In this document: piece by piece, positions 49,735 to 58,904 of the stretch
Layout: each line of letters begins with the position of its first letter
Numbering within the stretch: the first letter of the stretch is position 1
Assembly: GCF_009467805.1 (NCBI RefSeq)
Contig: NZ_WIAY01000001.1
Location: 872,982-936,981 of the forward strand
Reading direction: 5' to 3'
Source of the DNA: Stenotrophomonas nematodicola
GTDB taxonomy: Bacteria; Pseudomonadota; Gammaproteobacteria; Xanthomonadales; Xanthomonadaceae
Length of the DNA: 64,000 bases
Program-made: the position numbers and the translations under genes
The notes under the pieces: model-generated
What the model was told of the DNA's origin: nothing
Databases searched by the model: none
Seen by the model: only the letters and a program-made list of their open reading frames with translations

Positions 49735-50262
49735 CGCATATCGCGACCTGAAAGCGGCACGCAAGACCTCAACCTTTTCCGCCCCGAGTGAGGTGCATGC
49801 GAGCCTGTAGGACTCTATGTGCTTTGTAGGCCAGTCCACTGGTGGTACTTCATCGGCATAGTAAAAGTAATCCCAGATGATCGCCTCCCAGCTGTTACAA
49901 CGGACTGGCCGCCCGGCGATGACGCCCTCAGCCGCCTCTGGGCACGAGCCCTGCGGAGCCTCCGCGATTTCATACGCTTCGTCTGCCCACCAAGCAGGTT
50001 CGCAGTCAAGTAACTCATCCCCGATCTCCGCTAAGAATCCATAGTCCAACTCCTCCATGACGCGCCCGCCGAGCATTTCAACTATTGCCTCGAGCTCGCC
50101 GCGCCTCTCGCCGGGAAACGTCAGATCAATATCATCGTGCTTGCGTGTTACACGCCCTAGCCGTGCATCGATCGCCCAGCCCCCACCGATCCAGAGCGGC
50201 AGATTTCGCTCATCTGCCGCAGCTAGAATTTTGTGTATCAATGTGACCTGCGTTGTGTCCAT
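49729..50262 (-). CDS. aadB: Gentamicin/tobramycin/kanamycin adenylyltransferase ANT(2'')-Ia
   Basis: A 177-residue nucleotidyltransferase identical in outline to ANT(2'')-Ia, beginning MDTTQVTLIHKILAAADERN. Catalytic region GGGWAIDARLGRVTRKHDDIDL, with the paired Asp residues for Mg-ATP. It adenylates position 2'' of gentamicin, tobramycin and kanamycin. Second cassette from Pc. A four-codon in-frame extension upstream is not used. Confidence 0.97.
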   Translation of the reverse strand: MDTTQVTLIHKILAAADERNLPLWIGGGWAIDARLGRVTRKHDDIDLTFPGERRGELEAIVEMLGGRVMEELDYGFLAEIGDELLDCEPAWWADEAYEIAEAPQGSCPEAAEGVIAGRPVRCNSWEAIIWDYFYYADEVPPVDWPTKHIESYRLACTSLGAEKVEVLRAAFRSRYAA

Positions 50263-50265
50263 GCG

Positions 50266-50325
50266 GCCTAACACCTGAATTAAGCCGCGCCGCGAAGCGG
50301 CGTCGGCTTGAATGAATTGTTAGAT
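50266..50325 (-). repeat. attC site of the qacF-type cassette
   Basis: 60 bp from gcctaac to gttagat, closely resembling the aadB attC. It separates qacF from aadB. Confidence 0.9.
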
Positions 50326-50335
50326 GCCAGCCCGA

Positions 50336-50668
50336 TCAATGTGCGCTGACCTTGGATAGCAGATTTAGAACGGCGACGCCACTAACGATAAGTCCCATGC
50401 CAACGAACGCCCACAAGTCTAGTTTCTGGCCATGGAAGATCCAAGCGATAGCTGCCACAAGTACGATGCCGAGGCCAGCCCAAACAGCATAAGCAATGCC
50501 GACCGGGATGGACTTGATTGCGAGAGAGAGGAAATAGAACGCAAGCCCGTAGCCAGCCACAACTACAACAGAAGGAACTAACTTGGTGAATCCATGGCTG
50601 GACTTCAGTGCGGAAGTTGCGACGACCTCACCAAATATTGCAATAGCCAGAAAGAGCCAGTTCTTCAC
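50336..50668 (-). CDS. qacF: SMR efflux protein, QacF/QacH type
   Basis: A 110-residue small multidrug resistance transporter with four membrane spans and the conserved Glu near residue 13 ([20 protein letters not shown]). The C-terminus is complete ([14 protein letters not shown]), unlike qacEdelta1. It exports quaternary ammonium disinfectants. It starts at GTG 50668, six bases after AGGAGA. A TTG two codons earlier is too close to the ribosome-binding site. First cassette after attI1. QacF versus QacH cannot be told apart with certainty by eye. Confidence 0.88.
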   Translation of the reverse strand: MKNWLFLAIAIFGEVVATSALKSSHGFTKLVPSVVVVAGYGLAFYFLSLAIKSIPVGIAYAVWAGLGIVLVAAIAWIFHGQKLDLWAFVGMGLIVSGVAVLNLLSKVSAH

Positions 50669-50776
50669 GTGCAATCTCCTCTACGGTATGAAGGATAAAT
50701 AGTGGTGGCTATGAGTTGCCAAAAACAGTCTTGCGGCTGTCGATTTTCTGTGAGCATACGCAACGCCAAATCTGGC

Positions 50777-50841
50777 ATCTAACTTTGTTTTAGGGCGACT
50801 GCCCTGCTGCGTAACATCGTTGCTGCTCCATAACATCAAAC
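50777..50841 (-). other. attI1 recombination site
   Basis: The crossover core gttagat reads leftwards at 50777-50783, next to the aaacaaa and cagggcagtcgccc integrase-binding sequences. The first cassette (qacF) is inserted here. Confidence 0.88.
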
Positions 50842-50883
50842 ATCGACCCACGGCGTAACGCGCTTGCTGCTTGGATGCCCGAG

Positions 50884-50909
50884 GCATAGACTGTACAAAA
50901 AAACAGTCA
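50884..50909 (-). promoter_or_regulatory. Inactive P2 of the integron
   Basis: TTGTTA and TACAGT boxes read leftwards with only 14 bp between them. The GGG insertion that makes P2 active (17-bp spacing) is absent. Confidence 0.8.
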
Positions 50910-51005
50910 TAACAAGCCATGAAAACCGCCACTGCGCCGTTACCACCGCTGCGTTCGGTCAAGGTTCTGGACCAGTTGCGTGAGCGCATACGCTACTTGC
51001 ATTAC

Positions 51006-51034
51006 AGTTTACGAACCGAACAGGCTTATGTCCA
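51006..51034 (-). promoter_or_regulatory. Integron cassette promoter Pc, TGGACA-17-TAAACT
   Basis: -35 TGGACA (51029-51034), 17-bp spacer, -10 TAAACT (51006-51011), reading leftwards inside intI1. From memory this combination is the hybrid PcH1 variant, weaker than PcS. The IS26 insertion lies downstream in intI1 and does not touch it, so the cassettes can still be transcribed. Confidence 0.88.
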
Positions 51035-51708
51035 CTGGGTTCGTGCCTTCATCCGTTTCCACGGTGTGCGTCACCCGGCAACCTTGGGCAGCAGCGAAGT
51101 CGAGGCATTTCTGTCCTGGCTGGCGAACGAGCGCAAGGTTTCGGTCTCCACGCATCGTCAGGCATTGGCGGCCTTGCTGTTCTTCTACGGCAAGGTGCTG
51201 TGCACGGATCTGCCCTGGCTTCAGGAGATCGGAAGACCTCGGCCGTCGCGGCGCTTGCCGGTGGTGCTGACCCCGGATGAAGTGGTTCGCATCCTCGGTT
51301 TTCTGGAAGGCGAGCATCGTTTGTTCGCCCAGCTTCTGTATGGAACGGGCATGCGGATCAGTGAGGGTTTGCAACTGCGGGTCAAGGATCTGGATTTCGA
51401 TCACGGCACGATCATCGTGCGGGAGGGCAAGGGCTCCAAGGATCGGGCCTTGATGTTACCCGAGAGCTTGGCACCCAGCCTGCGCGAGCAGCTGTCGCGT
51501 GCACGGGCATGGTGGCTGAAGGACCAGGCCGAGGGCCGCAGCGGCGTTGCGCTTCCCGACGCCCTTGAGCGGAAGTATCCGCGCGCCGGGCATTCCTGGC
51601 CGTGGTTCTGGGTTTTTGCGCAGCACACGCATTCGACCGATCCACGGAGCGGTGTCGTGCGTCGCCATCACATGTATGACCAGACCTTTCAGCGCGCCTT
51701 CAAACGTG

Positions 51709-51716
51709 CCGTAGAA
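51709..51716. repeat. 8-bp target-site duplication CCGTAGAA, left copy
   Basis: It directly precedes the left IS26. The identical octamer follows the right IS26 at 58504-58511. It shows that the whole 6.8-kb unit inserted in one step. Confidence 0.95.
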
Positions 51717-52536
51717 GGCACTGTTGCAAAGTTAGCGATGAGGCAGCCTTTTGTCTTATTCAAAGGCCTTACATTTCAAAAACTCTGCTTACCAGGCGCA
51801 TTTCGCCCAGGGGATCACCATAATAAAATGCTGAGGCCTGGCCTTTGCGTAGTGCACGCATCACCTCAATACCTTTGATGGTGGCGTAAGCCGTCTTCAT
51901 GGATTTAAATCCCAGCGTGGCGCCGATTATCCGTTTCAGTTTGCCATGATCGCATTCAATCACGTTGTTCCGGTACTTAATCTGTCGGTGTTCAACGTCA
52001 GACGGGCACCGGCCTTCGCGTTTGAGCAGAGCAAGCGCGCGACCATAGGCGGGCGCTTTATCCGTGTTGATGAATCGCGGGATCTGCCACTTCTTCACGT
52101 TGTTGAGGATTTTACCCAGAAACCGGTATGCAGCTTTGCTGTTACGACGGGAGGAGAGATAAAAATCGACAGTGCGGCCCCGGCTGTCGACGGCCCGGTA
52201 CAGATACGCCCAGCGGCCATTGACCTTCACGTAGGTTTCATCCATGTGCCACGGGCAAAGATCGGAAGGGTTACGCCAGTACCAGCGCAGCCGTTTTTCC
52301 ATTTCAGGCGCATAACGCTGAACCCAGCGGTAAATCGTGGAGTGATCGACATTCACTCCGCGTTCAGCCAGCATCTCCTGCAGCTCACGGTAACTGATGC
52401 CGTATTTGCAGTACCAGCGTACGGCCCACAGAATGATGTCACGCTGAAAATGCCGGCCTTTGAATGGGTTCATGTGCAGCTCCATCAGCAAAAGGGGATG
52501 ATAAGTTTATCACCACCGACTATTTGCAACAGTGCC
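51717..52536 (-). mobile_element. IS26, left copy
   Basis: 820 bp, bounded by GGCACTGTTGCAAA and TTTGCAACAGTGCC. The encoded transposase appears identical to that of the right copy. Confidence 0.97.
51769..52473 (-). CDS. tnpA: IS26 transposase (left copy)
   Basis: A 234-residue IS6-family DDE transposase starting [12 protein letters not shown]. Helix-turn-helix [20 protein letters not shown]; catalytic Asp in [10 protein letters not shown], Asp in [11 protein letters not shown] and Glu in [11 protein letters not shown]. It catalyses copy-in and conservative (targeted) cointegrate formation, which drives clustering of resistance genes. A six-codon upstream extension is not used. Confidence 0.97.
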
Positions 52537-53004
52537 CATAGGCTTCATCAGCGCCTGACTGGCGAGCACGATTCCGGCCCTAGCCGCAGGATCGCGCAGG
52601 ACGACCTAGTTACGAACCAGGCCGAGTGTTCCTGACATCCATCGGCACCATAGTTCTGCTTATCCGGCACGCGCGCGTCAGGGGTGTGGTGAACTACAAA
52701 GCAGACCCGTTGAGGTTATCAGTTCGATGCACAATCAGCAGCGCATAAAATATGCACAAGAACAGGAGCACCCTTCGCATTAAGCTGTGGTGGTAACAAG
52801 TAGTGCCGGGCTACCATCAGCGAGCATGATGCGCTCCCACAGCATTCGCCTTGGCAGTATGGAAGTTCCTCGCTCCAGTTCGGGCCGGTATCCACCTCGA
52901 GTGACCCCAGCCGCCCCTCATGCCAACCGAGCCCATTAAGCGCAGAGTCGGCCGCAACTATCTCGGGGACGCATAAACACGCAGCGATTTACCAAGGAGT
53001 TCGG
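52537..53004. other. 468 bp with no recognisable gene
   Basis: Remnant of the plasmid segment that carried tet(C), between the left IS26 and the 3' part of the xre gene. Only short frames are present. I see no promoter, terminator or repeat I could defend. Confidence 0.6.
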
Positions 53005-53181
53005 CTAGGTCAATCCGCAATTCCCTTTGCCTGGCCGGAGATGCCGCGAGCAAACAATGTGTCCGGTCGCTACCAGATGGACTTTGTGGGCGGAGGATTG
53101 CACCAGACGCTTCAGCGCAGCGTCGTACGATGAATCGGAAGGCCCGGTAAGCAATTGAAGAACCGCTGACCACCTCCCATC
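53005..53181 (-). pseudogene. Xre-type regulator, 3' part
   Basis: It continues the frame begun at 54721-54584. Joined through one copy of CTCCCATC, the two parts read straight through as a 104-codon protein, ending at TAG here. This part encodes WSAVLQLLTGPSDSSYDA and a basic C-terminal tail. It is separated from its 5' half by the IS256-family element. Confidence 0.82.
53174..53181. repeat. 8-bp target-site duplication CTCCCATC, left copy
   Basis: Identical octamer at 54576-54583 on the other side of the IS256-family element. 8-9 bp is the usual duplication for this family. Confidence 0.92.
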
Positions 53182-54575
53182 GGGAGTGTCAGGATTTCTG
53201 TGTGTGAGGCTGTTGAATCCGTCACTCAATCGTGAGGCGGCTTGGTGATCTTACTGGCCCGATCTGGTAAATCGGTCCTCGTAGAGGATCGCAAATTGGT
53301 TCATCGCTGATTTCCAGTGGTTGGCCGCCCGCCCCCAGTCCGCGGTGATGTTGCGCAGCGCCAGCCAGATCAGCTTGGTGGCCGCCTCGTCGCTGGGGAA
53401 GTGGCCGCGCGTTTTGATGATCTTGCGCAGCCGTGCGTTCACGCTCTCGATGGCGTTGGTGGTGTAGATCACGCGCCGCACCTCGGGCGGGAAGGCGAAG
53501 AACGGGATGACCTTGTCCCAGGCCCGGCGCCAGGCGCTGACCACGGTCGGGAACCGCTGCCCCCAGGGGCCGGCCGCAAACGCATCCAACTCGGCCTCGG
53601 CCGCCTCGGCGCTCACCGCGGTGTAGATGGGTTTGATGGCTGCGGCCAGCGCCTTGCGGTCTTTCCATGACGCAAAGTCCAGGCCACCCCGGATCAGGTG
53701 CACGATGCAGGTCTGCAGCGTCGTCGCCGGGAACACTGCGCCCAGCGCCTCTGGCATGCCCTTGAGGCCGTCGGTGACGGCAATCAGGATGTCCTGCACC
53801 CCGCGCGTCTTCAGATCGTTGAAGACCTTCATCCAGAACTTCGCCCCCTCGGTGTTCTCGATCCAGATTCCCAGGATGTCGCGCGAGCCGTCAGGCAGTA
53901 CGCCCAGCGCCAGGTAGACGGCCTTGGAGCGCACCACCGCATCCTCGCGAATCTTGACCCGCAGCGCATCGAAGAACACCACCGGGTACATCGCCTCCAG
54001 CGGCCGTGTCTGCCAGGCCGTGACCTCGCCCATCACCTCATCGGTGACACGGCTGATGAGCTCGGGCGAGACGTCCACCGAGTACATCTCAGCCAGGAAA
54101 CCCTGGATCTCGCGCACCGTCATGCCGCGTGCGTACATGGCGATGATCTTGTCGTCGAAACCCGTAAAGCGCCGCTCGTGCTTGCCAATGAGCTGCGGCT
54201 CGAAGCTGCCTTCGCGATCGCGTGGGACATCGATGCGCAGCGCCCCCACATCGGTCAGTACGGTCTTGGTGCTCTTGCCGTTGCGGTGGTTGGCTGATCC
54301 GCCTGTGGGCTTGGCTTGGCCGGGCGCATAGCCTAGGTGATGACTCATCTCGGCGCCCAGCGCCCGCTCAAGAATTGACTTCTTGAACTGATCGAACAGC
54401 CCTTGGACTTGGCCCGGCGTCATGGGCCCGGTCACCAACTGGTCAAGCAGCTCGGCCGGGATGTGAAATTGCGGCTGTGCCGCCTGGTCCGCCAAAGCGG
54501 TGGGTTTGGTCTTGCGTGGCATTCATGCTCCTTGTCGACATGCTATGCCTCACACACAAAATTTCTGACAAGCTC
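53182..54575 (-). mobile_element. IS256-family insertion sequence (1394 bp)
   Basis: 29-bp imperfect terminal inverted repeats (about 22 of 29 match; inner part TGTGTGAGGC exact), an IS256-family transposase inside and an 8-bp duplication outside. It is complete and interrupts the xre gene next to tetR(C). Confidence 0.93.
53251..54522 (-). CDS. tnpA: IS256-family transposase
   Basis: A 423-residue mutator-type DDE transposase. Catalytic residues are visible in order: Asp in [13 protein letters not shown], Asp in [13 protein letters not shown] and Glu in [14 protein letters not shown]. The central CIVHLIR (C-x2-H) motif, characteristic of the family, lies in [14 protein letters not shown]. 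Length is full. It is probably active, since both ends and the duplication are intact. Confidence 0.95.
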   Translation of the reverse strand: MPRKTKPTALADQAAQPQFHIPAELLDQLVTGPMTPGQVQGLFDQFKKSILERALGAEMSHHLGYAPGQAKPTGGSANHRNGKSTKTVLTDVGALRIDVPRDREGSFEPQLIGKHERRFTGFDDKIIAMYARGMTVREIQGFLAEMYSVDVSPELISRVTDEVMGEVTAWQTRPLEAMYPVVFFDALRVKIREDAVVRSKAVYLALGVLPDGSRDILGIWIENTEGAKFWMKVFNDLKTRGVQDILIAVTDGLKGMPEALGAVFPATTLQTCIVHLIRGGLDFASWKDRKALAAAIKPIYTAVSAEAAEAELDAFAAGPWGQRFPTVVSAWRRAWDKVIPFFAFPPEVRRVIYTTNAIESVNARLRKIIKTRGHFPSDEAATKLIWLALRNITADWGRAANHWKSAMNQFAILYEDRFTRSGQ

Positions 54576-54583
54576 CTCCCATC

Positions 54584-54721
54584 CGACAATGCAAGGGTGC
54601 CCCGCTCCCAGCGCGACACGGTTGCCTGATCCACACCCATTAATTCAGCTAGGTGACTTTGCTTCATATGACGAAGCAACCGCGCCCTCCGCACCTGCCG
54701 CCCCCTGTCATTCGTCAACAT
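54584..54721 (-). pseudogene. Xre-type regulator, 5' part
   Basis: The first 46 codons encode a Cro/C1-type helix-turn-helix ([21 protein letters not shown]). The ATG at 54721 overlaps the end of tetR by 14 bases, so it was translated with tetR in the parent plasmid. The IS256-family element cuts it after codon 46. Read-through into the IS would give a chimeric 92-residue product that keeps the HTH. Confidence 0.85.
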
Positions 54722-55367
54722 TCTTCAGCACCTCAATGTCGTTCGTAGTGAGCCTCATTTTTTCAAGACCGCCGATGATGAGAGCCAGGCCTCGCTCGAA
54801 TGCCGCGTCCGGACCGCCTTCGTAGACGATTTTCATCGCGCTCTGTAGGCGCGCCGGCATCGTAGACGCTGAGGTGGTCAACTGATCTTCGCCCCGCTCC
54901 TCGGCGTCTGCCTCGCTAGCTTGCTGCTCAAGAACAGCGCCGACGGTGAAGTAGCTGATTGCCATCAACGCATAGGTCGCGTCACCTGCCGAAAAGCCAG
55001 CATCGCAAAGGAAGCGAAGCTGCGCGTCGGCTTTTTCCATCTGCGGCGCGGCTGGCCGCGTCCCGGCATGAATACGCGCGCCATCGCGATAAGCGAGCAA
55101 CGCCCGTCGAAAACTGCATGCATTGCCCTTCAGGAACGAACGCCAGTCGTCGTCATCCCTTGGCGTCGAATGCGTGTGATTTATCGTCAGCATGGCTTCG
55201 GCAAGTGCGTCGAGCAACGCACGCTTGTTCTTGAAATGCCAGTAGAGCGCTGGCTGTTGCACCCCGAGGCGCTCAGCCAGTCGGCGCGTCGTTAGACCTT
55301 CCATGCCCACGTCGTTAAGCAGTTCGAGCGCGGTTCGGATCACGGCCTCGCGTTGGAGCTTGTTCAT
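54708..55367 (-). CDS. tetR(C): Tetracycline repressor, class C
   Basis: A 219-residue TetR repressor. N-terminal [26 protein letters not shown]-terminal ligand domain contains His64- and His100-type residues ([12 protein letters not shown]) that bind Mg-tetracycline. It represses itself and the divergent tetA(C) through operators in 55368-55459. Intact, unlike the truncated version in classical cloning vectors. Confidence 0.96.
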   Translation of the reverse strand: MNKLQREAVIRTALELLNDVGMEGLTTRRLAERLGVQQPALYWHFKNKRALLDALAEAMLTINHTHSTPRDDDDWRSFLKGNACSFRRALLAYRDGARIHAGTRPAAPQMEKADAQLRFLCDAGFSAGDATYALMAISYFTVGAVLEQQASEADAEERGEDQLTTSASTMPARLQSAMKIVYEGGPDAAFERGLALIIGGLEKMRLTTNDIEVLKNVDE

Positions 55368-55383
55368 TCGCGAATTCTCATGT

Positions 55384-55440
55384 TTGACAGCTTATCATCG
55401 ATAAGCTTTAATGCGGTAGTTTATCACAGTTAAATTGCTA
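55384..55440 (+). promoter_or_regulatory. tetA(C) promoter and tet operators
   Basis: -35 TTGACA (55384-55389), 17-bp spacer, -10 TTTAAT (55407-55412). The spacer is filled by the palindrome agcttatc-atc-gataagct (55389-55407), a tet operator. A second, less perfect operator-like sequence, tttatcacagttaaa, is at 55420-55434. Divergent control of tetR and tetA. Confidence 0.85.
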
Positions 55441-55459
55441 ACGCAGTCAGGCACCGTGT

Positions 55460-56650
55460 ATGAAATCTAACAATGCGCTCATCGTCATCCTCGGCACCGT
55501 CACCCTGGATGCTGTAGGCATAGGCTTGGTTATGCCGGTACTGCCGGGCCTCTTGCGGGATATCGTCCATTCCGACAGCATCGCCAGTCACTATGGCGTG
55601 CTGCTAGCGCTATATGCGTTGATGCAATTTCTATGCGCACCCGTTCTCGGAGCACTGTCCGACCGCTTTGGCCGCCGCCCAGTCCTGCTCGCTTCGCTAC
55701 TTGGAGCCACTATCGACTACGCGATCATGGCGACCACACCCGTCCTGTGGATCCTCTACGCCGGACGCATCGTGGCCGGCATCACCGGCGCCACAGGTGC
55801 GGTTGCTGGCGCCTATATCGCCGACATCACCGATGGGGAAGATCGGGCTCGCCACTTCGGGCTCATGAGCGCTTGTTTCGGCGTGGGTATGGTGGCAGGC
55901 CCCGTGGCCGGGGGACTGTTGGGCGCCATCTCCTTGCATGCACCATTCCTTGCGGCGGCGGTGCTCAACGGCCTCAACCTACTACTGGGCTGCTTCCTAA
56001 TGCAGGAGTCGCATAAGGGAGAGCGTCGACCGATGCCCTTGAGAGCCTTCAACCCAGTCAGCTCCTTCCGGTGGGCGCGGGGCATGACTATCGTCGCCGC
56101 ACTTATGACTGTCTTCTTTATCATGCAACTCGTAGGACAGGTGCCGGCAGCGCTCTGGGTCATTTTCGGCGAGGACCGCTTTCGCTGGAGCGCGACGATG
56201 ATCGGCCTGTCGCTTGCGGTATTCGGAATCTTGCACGCCCTCGCTCAAGCCTTCGTCACTGGTCCCGCCACCAAACGTTTCGGCGAGAAGCAGGCCATTA
56301 TCGCCGGCATGGCGGCCGACGCGCTGGGCTACGTCTTGCTGGCGTTCGCGACGCGAGGCTGGATGGCCTTCCCCATTATGATTCTTCTCGCTTCCGGCGG
56401 CATCGGGATGCCCGCGTTGCAGGCCATGCTGTCCAGGCAGGTAGATGACGACCATCAGGGACAGCTTCAAGGATCGCTCGCGGCTCTTACCAGCCTAACT
56501 TCGATCATTGGACCGCTGATCGTCACGGCGATTTATGCCGCCTCGGCGAGCACATGGAACGGGTTGGCATGGATTGTAGGCGCCGCCCTATACCTTGTCT
56601 GCCTCCCCGCGTTGCGTCGCGGTGCATGGAGCCGGGCCACCTCGACCTGA
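55460..56650 (+). CDS. tetA(C): Tetracycline efflux protein TetA, class C
   Basis: A 396-residue MFS antiporter with twelve membrane spans that exchanges Mg-tetracycline for protons. Signature motifs: TLDAVGIGLVMPVLPGLLRD in span 1 and GALSDRFGRRPVLL (motif A) in the 2-3 loop. Complete frame. Expression is induced by tetracycline through TetR(C). From memory the protein is that of the classical pSC101/pBR322 determinant. Confidence 0.97.
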   Translation: MKSNNALIVILGTVTLDAVGIGLVMPVLPGLLRDIVHSDSIASHYGVLLALYALMQFLCAPVLGALSDRFGRRPVLLASLLGATIDYAIMATTPVLWILYAGRIVAGITGATGAVAGAYIADITDGEDRARHFGLMSACFGVGMVAGPVAGGLLGAISLHAPFLAAAVLNGLNLLLGCFLMQESHKGERRPMPLRAFNPVSSFRWARGMTIVAALMTVFFIMQLVGQVPAALWVIFGEDRFRWSATMIGLSLAVFGILHALAQAFVTGPATKRFGEKQAIIAGMAADALGYVLLAFATRGWMAFPIMILLASGGIGMPALQAMLSRQVDDDHQGQLQGSLAALTSLTSIIGPLIVTAIYAASASTWNGLAWIVGAALYLVCLPALRRGAWSRATST

Positions 56651-57099
56651 ATGGAAGCCGGCGGCACCTCGCTAACGGATTCACCACTCCAAGAATTGGA
56701 GCCAATCAATTCTTGCGGAGAACTGTGAATGCGCAAACCAACCCTTGGCAGAACATATCCATCGCGTCCGCCATCTCCAGCAGCCGCACGCGGCGCATCT
56801 CGGGCAGCGTTGGGTCCTGGCCACGGGTGCGCATGATCGTGCTCCTGTCGTTGAGGACCCGGCTAGGCTGGCGGGGTTGCCTTACTGGTTAGCAGAATGA
56901 ATCACCGATACGCGAGCGAACGTGAAGCGACTGCTGCTGCAAAACGTCTGCGACCTGAGCAACAACATGAATGGTCTTCGGTTTCCGTGTTTCGTAAAGT
57001 CTGGAAACGCGGAAGTCCCCTACGTGCTGCTGAAGTTGCCCGCAACAGAGAGTGGAACCAACCGGTGATACCACGATACTATGACTGAGAGTCAACGCC
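56651..57099. other. Plasmid remnant downstream of tetA(C), no firm gene
   Basis: 449 bp that continue the parent-plasmid segment. A 63-codon frame (56897-57088) has no recognisable domain or good ribosome-binding site and I do not call it. The octamer context GGAAGTC occurs here (57011) and again at 57234. Confidence 0.55.
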
Positions 57100-57378
57100 A
57101 TGAGCGGCCTCATTTCTTATTCTGAGTTACAACAGTCCGCACCGCTGCCGGTAGCTATTGACTATCCGGCTGCACTAGCCCTGCGTCAGATGGCTCTGAT
57201 CCAAGGCAAACTGCCAAAATATCTGCTGGCACCGGAAGTCAGCGCCCTGCACCATTATGTTCCGGATCTGCATCGCAGGATGCTGCTGGCTACCCTGTGG
57301 AACACCTACATCTGTATTAACGAAGCGCTGGCATTGACCCTGAGTGATTTTTCTCTGGTGCCGCCTTATCACTGTTGA
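57100..57378 (+). pseudogene. ResD-like plasmid resolvase, N-terminal fragment
   Basis: About 90 codons resembling the N-terminal domain of the F-plasmid resolvase D (tyrosine recombinase family): SGLISYSELQQSAPLP, PKYLLAPEVSALHHYVPDLH and NEALALTLSDFSL. The match ends near PPY, where different DNA begins. The catalytic C-terminal domain is absent. In the parent plasmid it would resolve multimers. Here it is a dead remnant. Confidence 0.7.
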
Positions 57379-57683
57379 AGGCCACCGCTCATCACGCGTT
57401 TGCTGACATTGAGCCCTGCCGGCCGATCGGCCTGAGACTCTCAGCACAGGAGACGGCGGGTGACGAGCGTATACTTTTTCGACGCTTGGTTGCGGTCGCG
57501 CTAGGCGTGGCCGCCGACGAACCCGCTGGTGTCGCCCTTGCGGAGCAGCGCAAGGCGGACCTTGCCACGACATCCCCTCGCCCGCCGATCGTCTAAATTC
57601 GTCGAGGTTAAGAAATTCCCGCTCCGGCGAGGCCATCACCATCACCGGCGTCAGGTAGTGGACATGGCAGCAGCGCACGCAGG
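57379..57683. other. Fragment of unknown origin before the right IS26
   Basis: 305 bp with a composition unlike the preceding plasmid remnant. An open frame on the minus strand enters from the IS26 side (CCHVHYLTPVMVMASPER) but has no start or family I recognise. Probably a truncated gene from a third source. Confidence 0.45.
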
Positions 57684-58503
57684 GGCACTGTTGCAAAGTT
57701 AGCGATGAGGCAGCCTTTTGTCTTATTCAAAGGCCTTACATTTCAAAAACTCTGCTTACCAGGCGCATTTCGCCCAGGGGATCACCATAATAAAATGCTG
57801 AGGCCTGGCCTTTGCGTAGTGCACGCATCACCTCAATACCTTTGATGGTGGCGTAAGCCGTCTTCATGGATTTAAATCCCAGCGTGGCGCCGATTATCCG
57901 TTTCAGTTTGCCATGATCGCATTCAATCACGTTGTTCCGGTACTTAATCTGTCGGTGTTCAACGTCAGACGGGCACCGGCCTTCGCGTTTGAGCAGAGCA
58001 AGCGCGCGACCATAGGCGGGCGCTTTATCCGTGTTGATGAATCGCGGGATCTGCCACTTCTTCACGTTGTTGAGGATTTTACCCAGAAACCGGTATGCAG
58101 CTTTGCTGTTACGACGGGAGGAGAGATAAAAATCGACAGTGCGGCCCCGGCTGTCGACGGCCCGGTACAGATACGCCCAGCGGCCATTGACCTTCACGTA
58201 GGTTTCATCCATGTGCCACGGGCAAAGATCGGAAGGGTTACGCCAGTACCAGCGCAGCCGTTTTTCCATTTCAGGCGCATAACGCTGAACCCAGCGGTAA
58301 ATCGTGGAGTGATCGACATTCACTCCGCGTTCAGCCAGCATCTCCTGCAGCTCACGGTAACTGATGCCGTATTTGCAGTACCAGCGTACGGCCCACAGAA
58401 TGATGTCACGCTGAAAATGCCGGCCTTTGAATGGGTTCATGTGCAGCTCCATCAGCAAAAGGGGATGATAAGTTTATCACCACCGACTATTTGCAACAGT
58501 GCC
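57684..58503 (-). mobile_element. IS26, right copy
   Basis: 820 bp, same orientation and apparently the same protein as the left copy. Its right end abuts CCGTAGAA and the 3' part of intI1. Confidence 0.97.
57736..58440 (-). CDS. tnpA: IS26 transposase (right copy)
   Basis: A 234-residue IS26 transposase with the same sequence as the left copy. Two identical, directly repeated copies make homologous recombination and IS26-mediated loss of the tet(C) segment likely. Confidence 0.97.
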
Positions 58504-58511
58504 CCGTAGAA
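58504..58511. repeat. 8-bp target-site duplication CCGTAGAA, right copy
   Basis: Pairs with 51709-51716. Confidence 0.95.
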
Positions 58512-58727
58512 CAAGCAGGCATCACGAAGCCCGCCACACCGCACACCCTCCGCCACTCGTTCGCGACGGCCTTGCTCCGCAGCGGTTACGACATTCGAAC
58601 CGTGCAGGATCTGCTCGGCCATTCCGACGTCTCTACGACGATGATTTACACGCATGTGCTGAAAGTTGGCGGTGCCGGAGTGCGCTCACCGCTTGATGCG
58701 CTGCCGCCCCTCACTAGTGAGAGGTAG
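58512..58727 (+). pseudogene. intI1: Class 1 integrase IntI1, codons 267-337 (3' part)
   Basis: It carries the C-terminal catalytic boxes [12 protein letters not shown] (His/Arg) and [10 protein letters not shown] (nucleophilic Tyr), and the natural end LPPLTSER. It is separated from codons 1-266 by the IS26 composite transposon. Not translated as a functional enzyme. Confidence 0.95.
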
Positions 58728-58904
58728 GGCAGCGCAAGTCAATCCTGGCGGATTCACTACCCCTGCGCGAAGGCCATCGGTGCCGCATCGAACGGCCGGT
58801 TGCGGAAAGTCCTCCCTGCGTCCGCTGATGGCCGGCAGCAGCCCGTCGTTGCCTGATGGATCCAACCCCTCCGCTGCTATAGTGCAGTCGGCTTCTGACG
58901 TTCA

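Larger units (their letters stand above)
50919..51716 (+). pseudogene. intI1: Class 1 integrase IntI1, codons 1-266 (5' part)
   Basis: This part of the tyrosine recombinase runs from ATG 50919 to the insertion point of the IS26 composite transposon. It contains the N-terminal SAM-like domain and the first catalytic Arg ([15 protein letters not shown]). The remaining 71 codons are at 58512-58727. Joining the two parts through one copy of CCGTAGAA restores a 337-codon frame without change. The enzyme lacks the HxxR and Tyr catalytic residues, so it is inactive. Confidence 0.96.
51717..58503. mobile_element. IS26 composite transposon carrying tetR-tetA(C) (6.8 kb)
   Basis: Two IS26 copies in direct orientation flank about 5.1 kb with an IS256-family element, an interrupted xre gene, tetR(C), tetA(C) and a resD fragment. 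The flanking CCGTAGAA duplication in intI1 identifies it as a single insertion. Direct IS26 copies also allow loss as a circular translocatable unit, leaving one IS26. Confidence 0.95.

Noticed and set aside
56897..57088. 63-codon frame downstream of tetA(C)
   Set aside because: No domain, weak ribosome-binding site and located in a plasmid remnant; not supportable as a gene.
54708..57378. The tet(C) region looks like cloning-vector (pBR322-type) contamination
   Set aside because: The segment has a complete tetR(C), an interrupted xre gene and a stretch between two GGAAGTC repeats (57011 and 57234) that, as I remember it, vectors lack. It is bounded by IS26 copies with an exact 8-bp duplication. 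It is a natural resistance segment related to the vector's source plasmid.
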